Assembly (NCBI GenBank): GCA_946482045.1
Contig: CAMLPZ010000017.1
Span: forward strand, 1 to 29,385
Length of the DNA stretch: 29,385 bases
From: an uncultured Asticcacaulis sp.
GTDB taxonomy: Bacteria; Pseudomonadota; Alphaproteobacteria; Caulobacterales; Caulobacteraceae
Direction of reading: 5' to 3'
The position numbers and the translations under genes were made by a program. The notes below the pieces were generated by a model. The model saw only the letters and a program-made list of their open reading frames with translations, was not told the origin of the DNA and did no database searches. How positions within the stretch are numbered: the first letter of the stretch is position 1; the number at the start of each line of letters is the position of its first letter. This document shows, piece by piece, positions 1-6,441 of this stretch.

Positions 1-353
1 TAGAAATAGTATTTGCCGTTGCGGTAGGCGGCTTCGGGCGCCCAGGCCTTGGCGGTCGGCTTTGCCCATTTGAAGACCGTGACCGACAGGAAGGAACCCT
101 CGTCCTTCCAGCGCGCCATGTCATCCGAACTGAAGAGGCGCCAGTCCGTCGAATCCCAATCCTTGCCGGAATTGTCCTGGTCGTTCGTCGCGTAGACATA
201 ATACCGCCCCTTGAAATAGTGCGGCGACGGATCGGCATTGAAGCGCGTCGAAATGGGATTTTCAGCCTGCGCCCCAGGTGCGGACGTAAGCGAAAGGACC
301 ACGATGGCGATCACCGCCGGAACGCAAAGACCGCTGATAATGCGAAGCGTCAT
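1..353 (-). CDS. Glycoside hydrolase family 43-type protein, secreted, 3' part cut by window edge
   Basis: Only the first 117 residues are present; the gene runs off the left edge. The start is the ATG at 353, with an AGGAG ribosome site about 7 bases upstream. Residues 1-30 form a Sec-type signal peptide ending in AQA, so the enzyme is probably periplasmic or secreted. The mature start carries 'NADPSPHYFKGRYYVYAT', the first blade of a GH43 five-bladed propeller, where D41 would be the catalytic base. A later 'KAWAPEA' stretch is also typical. GH43 enzymes cleave arabinose, xylose or galactose linkages; the visible part does not show which. It lies 64 bp after the amino-sugar kinase, in the same direction, so it may be the fourth gene of that operon. 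The family call is good; specificity is unknown. Confidence 0.8.
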   Translation of the reverse strand, partial: MTLRIISGLCVPAVIAIVVLSLTSAPGAQAENPISTRFNADPSPHYFKGRYYVYATNDQDNSGKDWDSTDWRLFSSDDMARWKDEGSFLSVTVFKWAKPTAKAWAPEAAYRNGKYYF

Positions 354-417
354 GGCCAATACTCCTCGGTAATGTGTTCGACCAATCTATAGGTCATTTT
401 TGGGGTTTTATAGAACA

Positions 418-1326
418 TCATGAAGCTGCCACCAGGCGGGCCAGACCCGTATCGGCGCCTTGCGCCAGCAGCAGCGCGCCCTCGACCGCATCCTGCTTGG
501 CCGGCGTCAGGAGGACCCGCGCGGATTGCGGCAGCCACGACAGGATGGGATCGGCCATGCCGCCAACCAGGGCTATATCCCCGGCACCAAGCGCCCGCAG
601 CCGGGTGAGATAAAGGCTGATGTCTTTGGCAACCTGCCGGACAAGATGGGTCGCGACAGGATCCCCCTCTTCCGCCGCCTGTATGACCATGGGCGCCAGC
701 GCGCCGAAATCACTGGGAGTCGCCGTTGTCACAAAAGCGATCACGTCGGCGGGATTTCCCCCGAAGGCCGAAATGACCTGGCGCGTAAAGTCGGTCTCCG
801 GGGCGATCAGGTCGTGGCCGCGCAGCGCCGCCCGCACGGCCGCGCGACCCAGCCCCGCCGCGGAACCATCGTCACCAACCTCAAACCCCCAGCCGCCGAC
901 AGCATGGCTTACCCCATCGATAAAGGCATAACCGGCGCTCCCGGTGCCCGCGATCAGGATGGCGCCATCCTTGCCCGAAAATGCGCCCAGACAGGCGACG
1001 TGGGCGTCGCTGGCAGCCCGGACGCGGCCGAACGCCGGGCCGGCATCGATCGCCACCTGCGCATTGGTTTCGGTTGAAATGCCGGCAAGGCCCAGCCCCA
1101 GGTGAATGTCGGGAAGGTCGGCCCTGGACAGGCCGGCCTGGCCCAATACGGCATCGATCGCCGTCATCAGGTTCTGCCAGACAGTAGCCAGGCCAAGACG
1201 GACATTGGAAGGGCCGCCGAGACCTTCGCCCAGAACCTTGCCGGTCCGGTTCTTGAGGCGCGCGCGGCATTTCGTGCCACCGCCGTCAACGCCGATATAG
1301 TAGAGGGGCTCGCTGTCCGTCAGCAT
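418..1326 (-). CDS. nagK: BadF/BadG-family N-acetylglucosamine (or glucosamine) kinase
   Basis: This 302-residue ASKHA-fold kinase probably phosphorylates free GlcNAc or GlcN in the cytoplasm to the 6-phosphate. Near the N-terminus 'IGVDGGGTKCRARL' (D14) is the phosphate-1 motif, 'GPSNVRLG' follows, D107 lies in 'ASDAHVA', 'IAGTGSAGYAF' (about 125-135) is the phosphate-2 loop and 'GGWGFEVGDDGS' follows at about 144-155. These match the bacterial NagK-II and glucosamine kinase GspK type rather than ROK kinases. The frame stays open upstream to 1710, but the ATG at 1326 fits the family N-terminus and lies 8 bp after the stop of the membrane acetyltransferase gene, with AGGGA as ribosome site. 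Context (GH89, NagX) favours an amino sugar substrate. GlcNAc versus GlcN cannot be decided from sequence. Confidence 0.82.
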   Translation of the reverse strand: MLTDSEPLYYIGVDGGGTKCRARLKNRTGKVLGEGLGGPSNVRLGLATVWQNLMTAIDAVLGQAGLSRADLPDIHLGLGLAGISTETNAQVAIDAGPAFGRVRAASDAHVACLGAFSGKDGAILIAGTGSAGYAFIDGVSHAVGGWGFEVGDDGSAAGLGRAAVRAALRGHDLIAPETDFTRQVISAFGGNPADVIAFVTTATPSDFGALAPMVIQAAEEGDPVATHLVRQVAKDISLYLTRLRALGAGDIALVGGMADPILSWLPQSARVLLTPAKQDAVEGALLLAQGADTGLARLVAAS

Positions 1327-1334
1327 GGCAATCC

Positions 1335-2447
1335 CTAGAGCTTGATGATGATGTTGCGCCTGTCCATGACGAAACCCAGCAGCCAGCACACCAGCATGTA
1401 GGCAATGGCGCAGACCAACGACCCGAGCGCGCCGGGCAGGACGGCCTGGAACAGATGGATGCCGATCCAGTCGTAGAGACCGCGACCATCCACCGGAATG
1501 AGTTGCAGGGTGGTGACCAGCAGTTCGGAAAACAGGTAGATGACCAGGGGGTTCTTGCCGAAGATTTCGAAGAACCGCGTCCCCTCGCTCCGGTTCGCCA
1601 GGTCGATATAGCTGATAAGCGCCCCCAGCAGGACCAGATCTATCCCTATGGTGAGCAGGGCGAAAGAGCTGGTCCACAGGCGCTTGGCGAGCGGAAAGCC
1701 GAGGCTCCACAGCAGGCTCAGGGCGATCGCGGCGGCGCCCCCGATCAGCAGGTTGCGCACCAGCCTGACCTTGTCCGCGCTGCGGGTGATGTAAAGGCCG
1801 GCAAGGTAACCGGCAATGACGTTCACAATCGCCGGAAGCGTACTCAGCAGCCCCTCGGGATCGTAGCCGTGCCCTTTTTTGTACATGTGCGACAGACCCA
1901 GGACGGCCCGGTCCAGCCGGGCGCCGGCATTACCGAGCGGGGTGAGTTCCTGGCCGGGGACGCTGAATGCGAGGAGAATGCCCCAATAGCCAAGCAGCAG
2001 CGCAACGCAAAGCGCCACTAAGTATCTGACCGACAGGTAGCGGCAGGCGATAGCCGCGGCGGCGTAGCAGAGGGCGATCCGTTGCAGGACGCCCATGATG
2101 CGCGTTTCCCCGATGGGATTGAATGCCCAGCCGCCATCGGGCAGCGCGTGCACGAAGGGATACCAATACATGAGGTAGCCCAGGAGAAAGATTAGCGCGG
2201 TCCGTCTGGCGACCTTAAGCAAATAGTCCGTGTTGGATACGCCCGGGCGCATGGCAAAGCACATGGCGTTGCCCACAGCGAACAGAAAGGACGGGAAGAC
2301 AGCGTCGGCCAGGGTGAAGCCGAACCATTTGGCGTGCTGCAGAGTCGCGAACGGCTCCGCGCCGGCCCCGGCGGTATTGACGACGATCATGACACAGACG
2401 GTCAGGCCACGAAACACGTCCAGGGATTTATAACGGGCCGGTTTCAT
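1335..2447 (-). CDS. nagX: NagX-like membrane acetyltransferase of the HGSNAT / DUF5009 family
   Basis: A 370-residue polytopic inner-membrane protein with about ten hydrophobic segments. It opens with 'YKSLDVFRGLTV', the hallmark of the DUF1624/DUF5009 acyltransferase group. Residues 36-46 read 'LQHAKWFGFTLAD', aligning with the human HGSNAT segment around its active-site histidine; H38 is the counterpart. HGSNAT carries an acetyl group across the membrane onto the terminal glucosamine of heparan sulfate. Bacterial NagX proteins occur in chitin and GlcNAc regulons, where their role was first guessed to be transport. The start is the ATG at 2447, in an ATGA overlap with the stop of the GH89 gene and with AAGGTG upstream; GTG at 2453 is possible. 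Translational coupling to GH89 is likely. Family call is firm; acetyl transfer to a glycan end is inference. Confidence 0.85.
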   Translation of the reverse strand: MKPARYKSLDVFRGLTVCVMIVVNTAGAGAEPFATLQHAKWFGFTLADAVFPSFLFAVGNAMCFAMRPGVSNTDYLLKVARRTALIFLLGYLMYWYPFVHALPDGGWAFNPIGETRIMGVLQRIALCYAAAAIACRYLSVRYLVALCVALLLGYWGILLAFSVPGQELTPLGNAGARLDRAVLGLSHMYKKGHGYDPEGLLSTLPAIVNVIAGYLAGLYITRSADKVRLVRNLLIGGAAAIALSLLWSLGFPLAKRLWTSSFALLTIGIDLVLLGALISYIDLANRSEGTRFFEIFGKNPLVIYLFSELLVTTLQLIPVDGRGLYDWIGIHLFQAVLPGALGSLVCAIAYMLVCWLLGFVMDRRNIIIKL

Positions 2448-4744
2448 GCACACACCTTGAGAAGCGCCGCCGCGTCCGCCAAGGGATGTAAGGGAATATG
2501 CCGCGCATAGGCCGTGTCGGCCTTGACCCAGTCATGCTCCCATGCGGTGATCCCGGACGTGAATGCGGCCTGATCGAAGGGTGTTCCGGCTTGCGCCGAA
2601 CGGCGCAGTTCCGCCAGGAATTGCGTCCAGCGCGGCAGATAGAAGCCGGCGTACATGCCCTGCCAGGCCTTGGACGCATAGTCGTTGAGGTTGCCTTTTC
2701 CGCCCCACACCGACACCTGGGCCTTGGCATTCGCCACGTAATAGGCGCTTTCCGCCGGCGTATCCCCGTAGGCGCGGGCGTCGGCGATCCAGGTCGCCAG
2801 GGTCTCCTGCTGCCCGCCGATCAGCGCATCGACGCCGAGCGCCAGAGCCTTGAGGCGCAAGACAAGATCGTCCCCACGGGCCAGGTCGCCGGCGGAATAG
2901 GCCGACACCGCCGCTTGCAGACAGGCATCCAGCTCGCCACTGACGAAGTGGCAGGTCGCGGCGACCACATCATTCTGGAACAGCCTGGACTCACCGAACG
3001 CCGGCGCCAGTTTCAGCAGGCCTTCGATCGCCTTGCGCAACAGGGTGCGATCTCCGGGCGCACCCGCGAACTCGGTGACATCGAGGGACGGCCGCTTGAA
3101 GAACAGGTAGGCCCCTGCCCGGCTTTTCCACCATCGCGGGGTCCAGTAGCGCGTCCTATAAACAGCCGACGCCAGATCGCTCCAGGCCGACATCAGCGCG
3201 GGCGAGGACTTGCCGTACCGCGCCCGCGTATAGCCCGCGAGCCATTGGTGCACCGAGGCTTTTCCTTCGCCCCAGGCCAGGTCGTAAAGATACTCGTACA
3301 CGACTGAATTGTTGTGCAGACCTTCCGGAAAGACGCCAAACCCCTTCAGATTGCGGGTTTGCGTATTGTGCTCAAGCGCCGTCACGTCGCGGCGGTAAAA
3401 GTCGAGGTCGCCATAGACGGGGTTCGATCCGCCGTAATTGTGGACATAGCCATAGATCCACGACTTGCCCTTGAAGGCATCGGCGCGCGTCCAGACGTCG
3501 GGATAGCGGTCATTGCCGATATCCAGGACCATGAGCTTGTCATCAGGCACCCGGCTCAGGAAGGCATCGATGGTTTCGCTCGTCCAGAAGGCCTTGTCGG
3601 CGCCGAAGAGCCAGCCCTGCATCACCCAGACGGCGTCCGGTTGCGCCTGCCGGATCGCGTCGTAAAGCGCCAGGCCGTAGTCGGCGAGGCGCGCGGCTTT
3701 CAGCGCGGGATCGACCTCGGCGACCGCGTTTTTGTTGGCAGTCGCATCGCCATAGCCGGCTTCGGCGGCATCGGAACCATCGGGGGCGATCGGCGGCAGC
3801 ATCTCATTGAACGAGTCCGCCAGATAGTATTGCCCCGGTCCATAGGTCTTCGTGTACAGCGCGATGAAGCGTCCCGCCAGCTTGGCGAACAACGGATCGG
3901 CCGGATCGAGCCAGTAGGTTTCGTGGAACCCTTCCCAGGCCCTCATCCGATAGATCCGCGCATCCGGGTGCTTCTCGGCGAATGCCTTCGGAACATAGCC
4001 GCCGAAGGCCGGAAAGATGGGCGTCATGCCCAGGGCGCGCATCTGCCCCAGGATACGGACCTGCAGGTCGCGTTTCTTTTCGATCCAGGCCTGCGGCAAA
4101 GGCGCATCGTAGCCTTCGATGTTGCCCATGCGCTGCCAGGGCGTAAAGGCCGGCCCCGAGAAATAGGCCGCCAGCTCATCCTCGTTCAGCCCCAGCTCGC
4201 GCCAAAGGGCCTGCCAAACGAACTCCTGCCCTTCCATGGCGAGCGGCATGTCGATGCCGTGTAGCGCCATCCAGTCGATTTCGCGCTGCCAACGTTCCCA
4301 TCCCCACCAGGGCGTCGTATAGCCGAAGGTACAGGTGTTCATATAGACGCGGTGCCCGAAAGGGGTTTCGACGCGGCCGGTCCCGGCCTCCGGCCACCGG
4401 GCGGGCATCGCCGCGCGCTGTCCTTCCCAACTGACCTGCGCCAGACCGTTTGTTTTGAGGTAGCTGTAGACACCCCGCGTCACGGCAACGGGGCTCGATC
4501 CTTCGACCTCGAGCCGTCCGCCCCTTACGGCGACCTTGTACCAGGGCGTCTCCGTCTGGCCACCGGCAACACGCAACGAAATGGCGGCCGCACGTTTTCC
4601 GATCAACCGCCGCACGACAGCGGCGCAGGCCTCTTTGTCCGCGGCCCGTGCCCAGCCCGGCAGCGCCGTGGCGCCGGCCAGACCTGCGAACCCCATTGCC
4701 TGAATGATGACCTGACGCCGCGAGACTGTCTTGGGCATGAGCAT
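2444..4744 (-). CDS. Alpha-N-acetylglucosaminidase, glycoside hydrolase family 89 (NAGLU-type)
   Basis: This 766-residue enzyme removes terminal alpha-linked GlcNAc from glycans. The N-terminal domain (about 36-125) is followed by the catalytic barrel. 'ADSFNEMLPP' gives E314 and 'FGVFPEGLHNNSVVYEYL' gives E474, matching the two catalytic glutamates of human NAGLU ('TFNEM' and 'PEG'). Other GH89 landmarks are 'MNTCTFGYTTPWWGWERW', 'WMALHGIDMPLA' and 'YVHNYGGSNPVYG'. Residues 8-34 start with SRRQVI and run into a hydrophobic stretch ending in ARA, a Tat-like signal lacking the usual Phe-Leu, so export to the periplasm is likely. Two ATGs (4744 and 4738) are possible; the second has better spacing to GGA. 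It is the first gene of the leftward operon, facing a GntR regulator. Natural substrate is unknown: heparan-like or GlcNAc-alpha-1,4-Gal glycans are both possible. Confidence 0.93.
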   Translation of the reverse strand: MLMPKTVSRRQVIIQAMGFAGLAGATALPGWARAADKEACAAVVRRLIGKRAAAISLRVAGGQTETPWYKVAVRGGRLEVEGSSPVAVTRGVYSYLKTNGLAQVSWEGQRAAMPARWPEAGTGRVETPFGHRVYMNTCTFGYTTPWWGWERWQREIDWMALHGIDMPLAMEGQEFVWQALWRELGLNEDELAAYFSGPAFTPWQRMGNIEGYDAPLPQAWIEKKRDLQVRILGQMRALGMTPIFPAFGGYVPKAFAEKHPDARIYRMRAWEGFHETYWLDPADPLFAKLAGRFIALYTKTYGPGQYYLADSFNEMLPPIAPDGSDAAEAGYGDATANKNAVAEVDPALKAARLADYGLALYDAIRQAQPDAVWVMQGWLFGADKAFWTSETIDAFLSRVPDDKLMVLDIGNDRYPDVWTRADAFKGKSWIYGYVHNYGGSNPVYGDLDFYRRDVTALEHNTQTRNLKGFGVFPEGLHNNSVVYEYLYDLAWGEGKASVHQWLAGYTRARYGKSSPALMSAWSDLASAVYRTRYWTPRWWKSRAGAYLFFKRPSLDVTEFAGAPGDRTLLRKAIEGLLKLAPAFGESRLFQNDVVAATCHFVSGELDACLQAAVSAYSAGDLARGDDLVLRLKALALGVDALIGGQQETLATWIADARAYGDTPAESAYYVANAKAQVSVWGGKGNLNDYASKAWQGMYAGFYLPRWTQFLAELRRSAQAGTPFDQAAFTSGITAWEHDWVKADTAYARHIPLHPLADAAALLKVCA

Positions 4745-4804
4745 TCCGTTTCAAAAAAGCGCCCCTCGGAGACCTTGAAGGTCAGACAAGCAGGCTACCC
4801 GGCT

Positions 4805-4822
4805 AAATTGGCGGGCCAATTT
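4805..4822. promoter_or_regulatory. Candidate operator, inverted repeat AAATTGGC-GG-GCCAATTT
   Basis: A perfect 8-bp inverted repeat with a 2-bp centre, about 60-80 bp upstream of the GH89 start. Its outer halves (AAATTG...CAATTT, 6 bp apart) are the same as in the second site at 4981-4998, so both may bind the same regulator. The inner bases differ from the usual FadR-subfamily core, so this could be a weaker or different site. Confidence 0.5.
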
Positions 4823-4827
4823 GACAT

Positions 4828-4839
4828 ATGACATGTCAT
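4828..4839. promoter_or_regulatory. Candidate operator, 12-bp palindrome ATGACATGTCAT
   Basis: A perfect 12-bp palindrome immediately beside the inverted repeat at 4805-4822 and about 85-95 bp upstream of the GH89 start. It does not share the half-site of the neighbouring repeats and may bind another factor. Confidence 0.35.
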
Positions 4840-4980
4840 TGTCACGTTTAGCACGAAAATTCAAAACTATTTTTTTATGGAAAAATTGTACCAAATAAGC
4901 GAAGTTCATAATTCAAAATCATGGAACCGGCGGATGCCCGGCAGAATGTGACTGCGTTATGCTACCGGATATCCCACTTG

Positions 4981-4998
4981 AAATTGTATAACCAATTT
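4981..4998. promoter_or_regulatory. Candidate FadR/GntR-type operator AAATTG-N6-CAATTT
   Basis: The site reads AAATTGTATAACCAATTT. Its core TTGTATAACCA fits the TNGTNNNACNA pattern known for FadR-subfamily (FCD) GntR regulators, and such a regulator starts about 80 bp downstream at 5077. The AAATTG/CAATTT arms recur with identical spacing at 4805-4822. Autoregulation together with control of the divergent GH89 operon is the simplest reading. Confidence 0.6.
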
Positions 4999-5076
4999 AA
5001 ATATTACGGGAATTGGATCGTTAAGTCGGGCGCCCGCGTCTTCCGGGCTTTCAATCGGGGACAGGAATGAAGGCTG

Positions 5077-5841
5077 ATGTCAATTTCGGGAAATAAACTT
5101 CTGAACCTCGTCGATGCCGAAAGGGATGTCCGCCCGTATCAGGTTGTCGGCAACGCCTTGCTGGAGCGAATCCGCGCCGGGGAATTCCGCGCCAGCGGCA
5201 AACTACCCCCCGAGCGCGAACTGGCGGAAGCCTATGAGGTCGGACGCGCGGTCATCCGCGACGCGCTGGTCATGCTCGAAGTCAAGGGATTGATCCAAAG
5301 CCGCCAGGGCTCCGGGATCTATATCACGCTCAAAGCCTATGACAGCCATCCCGTTGTGCCATCGGGCAAGGTGGCCCCGGCGGGCGGCCCGCTTGAGTTG
5401 CTATCCGCCCGGCAACTGATCGAGAGCCAGATCGCGCGCCAGGCGGCGATCCATGCCACCAATACGGATATTGAGCGTATCGAAGACGCGTTCGCGCTGC
5501 ACAACGCGGCGCCTGACACGCAGCCACGCGACGAGCTGGACCAGGCTTTCCACGTCGCCATAGCGCTGGCCACCCAGAATCCGGAACTCGCGGTCGTTGT
5601 CGCGCAACTTTGGGAGAGGCGGCAGCACCATACCTTCTGGACCGGACACAACATACGCCTTAACACATTTCAGCATGACGAGCGCTGGGCGGAGGACCAC
5701 AACCGGATCGTGGATGCGATACGGCGGCGCGACGGCGATGCCGCCTACGTCGCCATGTGGCAGCATATTGAAAACGTGAAGCAATTCTTCATGGATAACG
5801 CGACATCTCAGGCCGGTAGGCGCAGTTTGAAGCGTAAATAA
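5077..5841 (+). CDS. GntR-family transcriptional regulator, FadR/FCD subfamily
   Basis: A 254-residue regulator. Residues 20-85 are the winged helix with the GntR signature 'GKLPPERELAEAYEVGRAVIRDALVMLEVKGLI'-like pattern followed by 'QGSGIYI'. Residues about 105-237 form the all-helical FCD ligand domain, with D155, H159, H208 and H230 placed as expected for its metal site. FCD regulators usually bind small carboxylates or sugar acids and leave the operator on binding. The start ATG at 5077 has GAAGG just upstream. It is transcribed away from the GH89 operon, so it most likely controls that operon and itself; the ligand cannot be read from sequence. The 3' end converges on the Lrp-type gene with only 25 bp between, and no hairpin terminator is visible there. 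Confidence 0.88.
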   Translation: MSISGNKLLNLVDAERDVRPYQVVGNALLERIRAGEFRASGKLPPERELAEAYEVGRAVIRDALVMLEVKGLIQSRQGSGIYITLKAYDSHPVVPSGKVAPAGGPLELLSARQLIESQIARQAAIHATNTDIERIEDAFALHNAAPDTQPRDELDQAFHVAIALATQNPELAVVVAQLWERRQHHTFWTGHNIRLNTFQHDERWAEDHNRIVDAIRRRDGDAAYVAMWQHIENVKQFFMDNATSQAGRRSLKRK

Positions 5842-5866
5842 TCCTGCCACGCTGGCTTACCTCGGC

Positions 5867-6322
5867 TCACACCGGCAATTCCAGGGTGTTCTTGACCTCT
5901 TCGAGCACGGCATAGGTCCGGGTTTCGCGCACGCCCGGCAGGCTGACCAGCACATCACCGAGGAACTGCCGGTAGGCCGCCATGTCCTTGACGCGCGCCT
6001 TGATCAGGTAGTCGAAGCCGCCGGCGACCATGTGGCATTCCAGGATTTCCGGCTGGCGCTGCACCGAACGGCCGAACGCTTCGAAGACGTCGTCGGTTGT
6101 GCGGTCGAGCAGGACCTCGACGAAGATTAACAGCGCCCGGTCGAGCTTTTCCGGATCGAGCACCGCCATGGTGCCGAGGATATAGCCGTTGGCTTTCAGC
6201 CGCTTGACGCGATCGAAACAGGCGGCCGGCGAGACGTGCACGGCTTCGGCCAGGGCCTGGTTGGTCATGCGCCCGTCGCGTTGCAGATGGCGAAGAATTT
6301 TCCGGTCGATCTCGTCCAGCAT
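5867..6322 (-). CDS. putR: Lrp/AsnC-family transcriptional regulator, probable activator of putA
   Basis: A 151-residue protein of standard Lrp length. Residues 1-60 are the helix-turn-helix ('LDEIDRKILRHLQRDGRMTNQALAEAVHVSPAACFDRVKRL'-like layout), and about 65-145 are the RAM/AsnC ligand domain with 'MVAGGFDYLIKARVKDMAAYRQFL' features. Lrp-type PutR in alphaproteobacteria activates putA in response to proline. It is divergent from putA, 119 bp away, exactly the arrangement seen for putR/putA pairs. The ATG at 6322 lacks a strong ribosome site. The specific PutR role is inferred from position; another amino acid ligand is possible. Confidence 0.85.
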   Translation of the reverse strand: MLDEIDRKILRHLQRDGRMTNQALAEAVHVSPAACFDRVKRLKANGYILGTMAVLDPEKLDRALLIFVEVLLDRTTDDVFEAFGRSVQRQPEILECHMVAGGFDYLIKARVKDMAAYRQFLGDVLVSLPGVRETRTYAVLEEVKNTLELPV

Positions 6323-6388
6323 CCGAATATTTTTTCACATACTTGCGTTAATGCCGAATTATCTTCGAGCATCGCGCACAAATTACCA

Positions 6389-6416
6389 AGGACATTTTCG
6401 AAATCACCGGCATAAT
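6389..6416 (+). promoter_or_regulatory. Possible putA promoter
   Basis: AGGACA at 6389-6394 and CATAAT at 6411-6416 are 16 bp apart, and the -10-like box lies 26 bp before the putA start. The -35 match is poor, as expected for a promoter needing an activator such as the Lrp-type neighbour. The surrounding AT-rich 6323-6441 region would hold the regulator sites. Confidence 0.35.
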
Positions 6417-6441
6417 CGGATAAGTTTCAGGAGATACATGT

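Larger units (their letters stand above)
4745..5076. promoter_or_regulatory. Divergent control region between the GH89 operon and the GntR gene
   Basis: This 332-bp AT-rich stretch separates two divergent starts and must hold both promoters. I see three palindromes (listed separately) and no coding frame with a ribosome site. No convincing -35/-10 pair stands out on either strand. Confidence 0.7.

Noticed and set aside
2498..4264. Plus-strand frames opposite the GH89 gene (2498-3307 and 3314-4264)
   Set aside because: They are shadows of the GH89 coding frame, with no start context and no family resemblance.
4821..4849. TTGACA at 4821 as a -35 box
   Set aside because: No -10-like box lies 16-18 bp downstream on the plus strand, and the overlap with two palindromes explains the sequence better.
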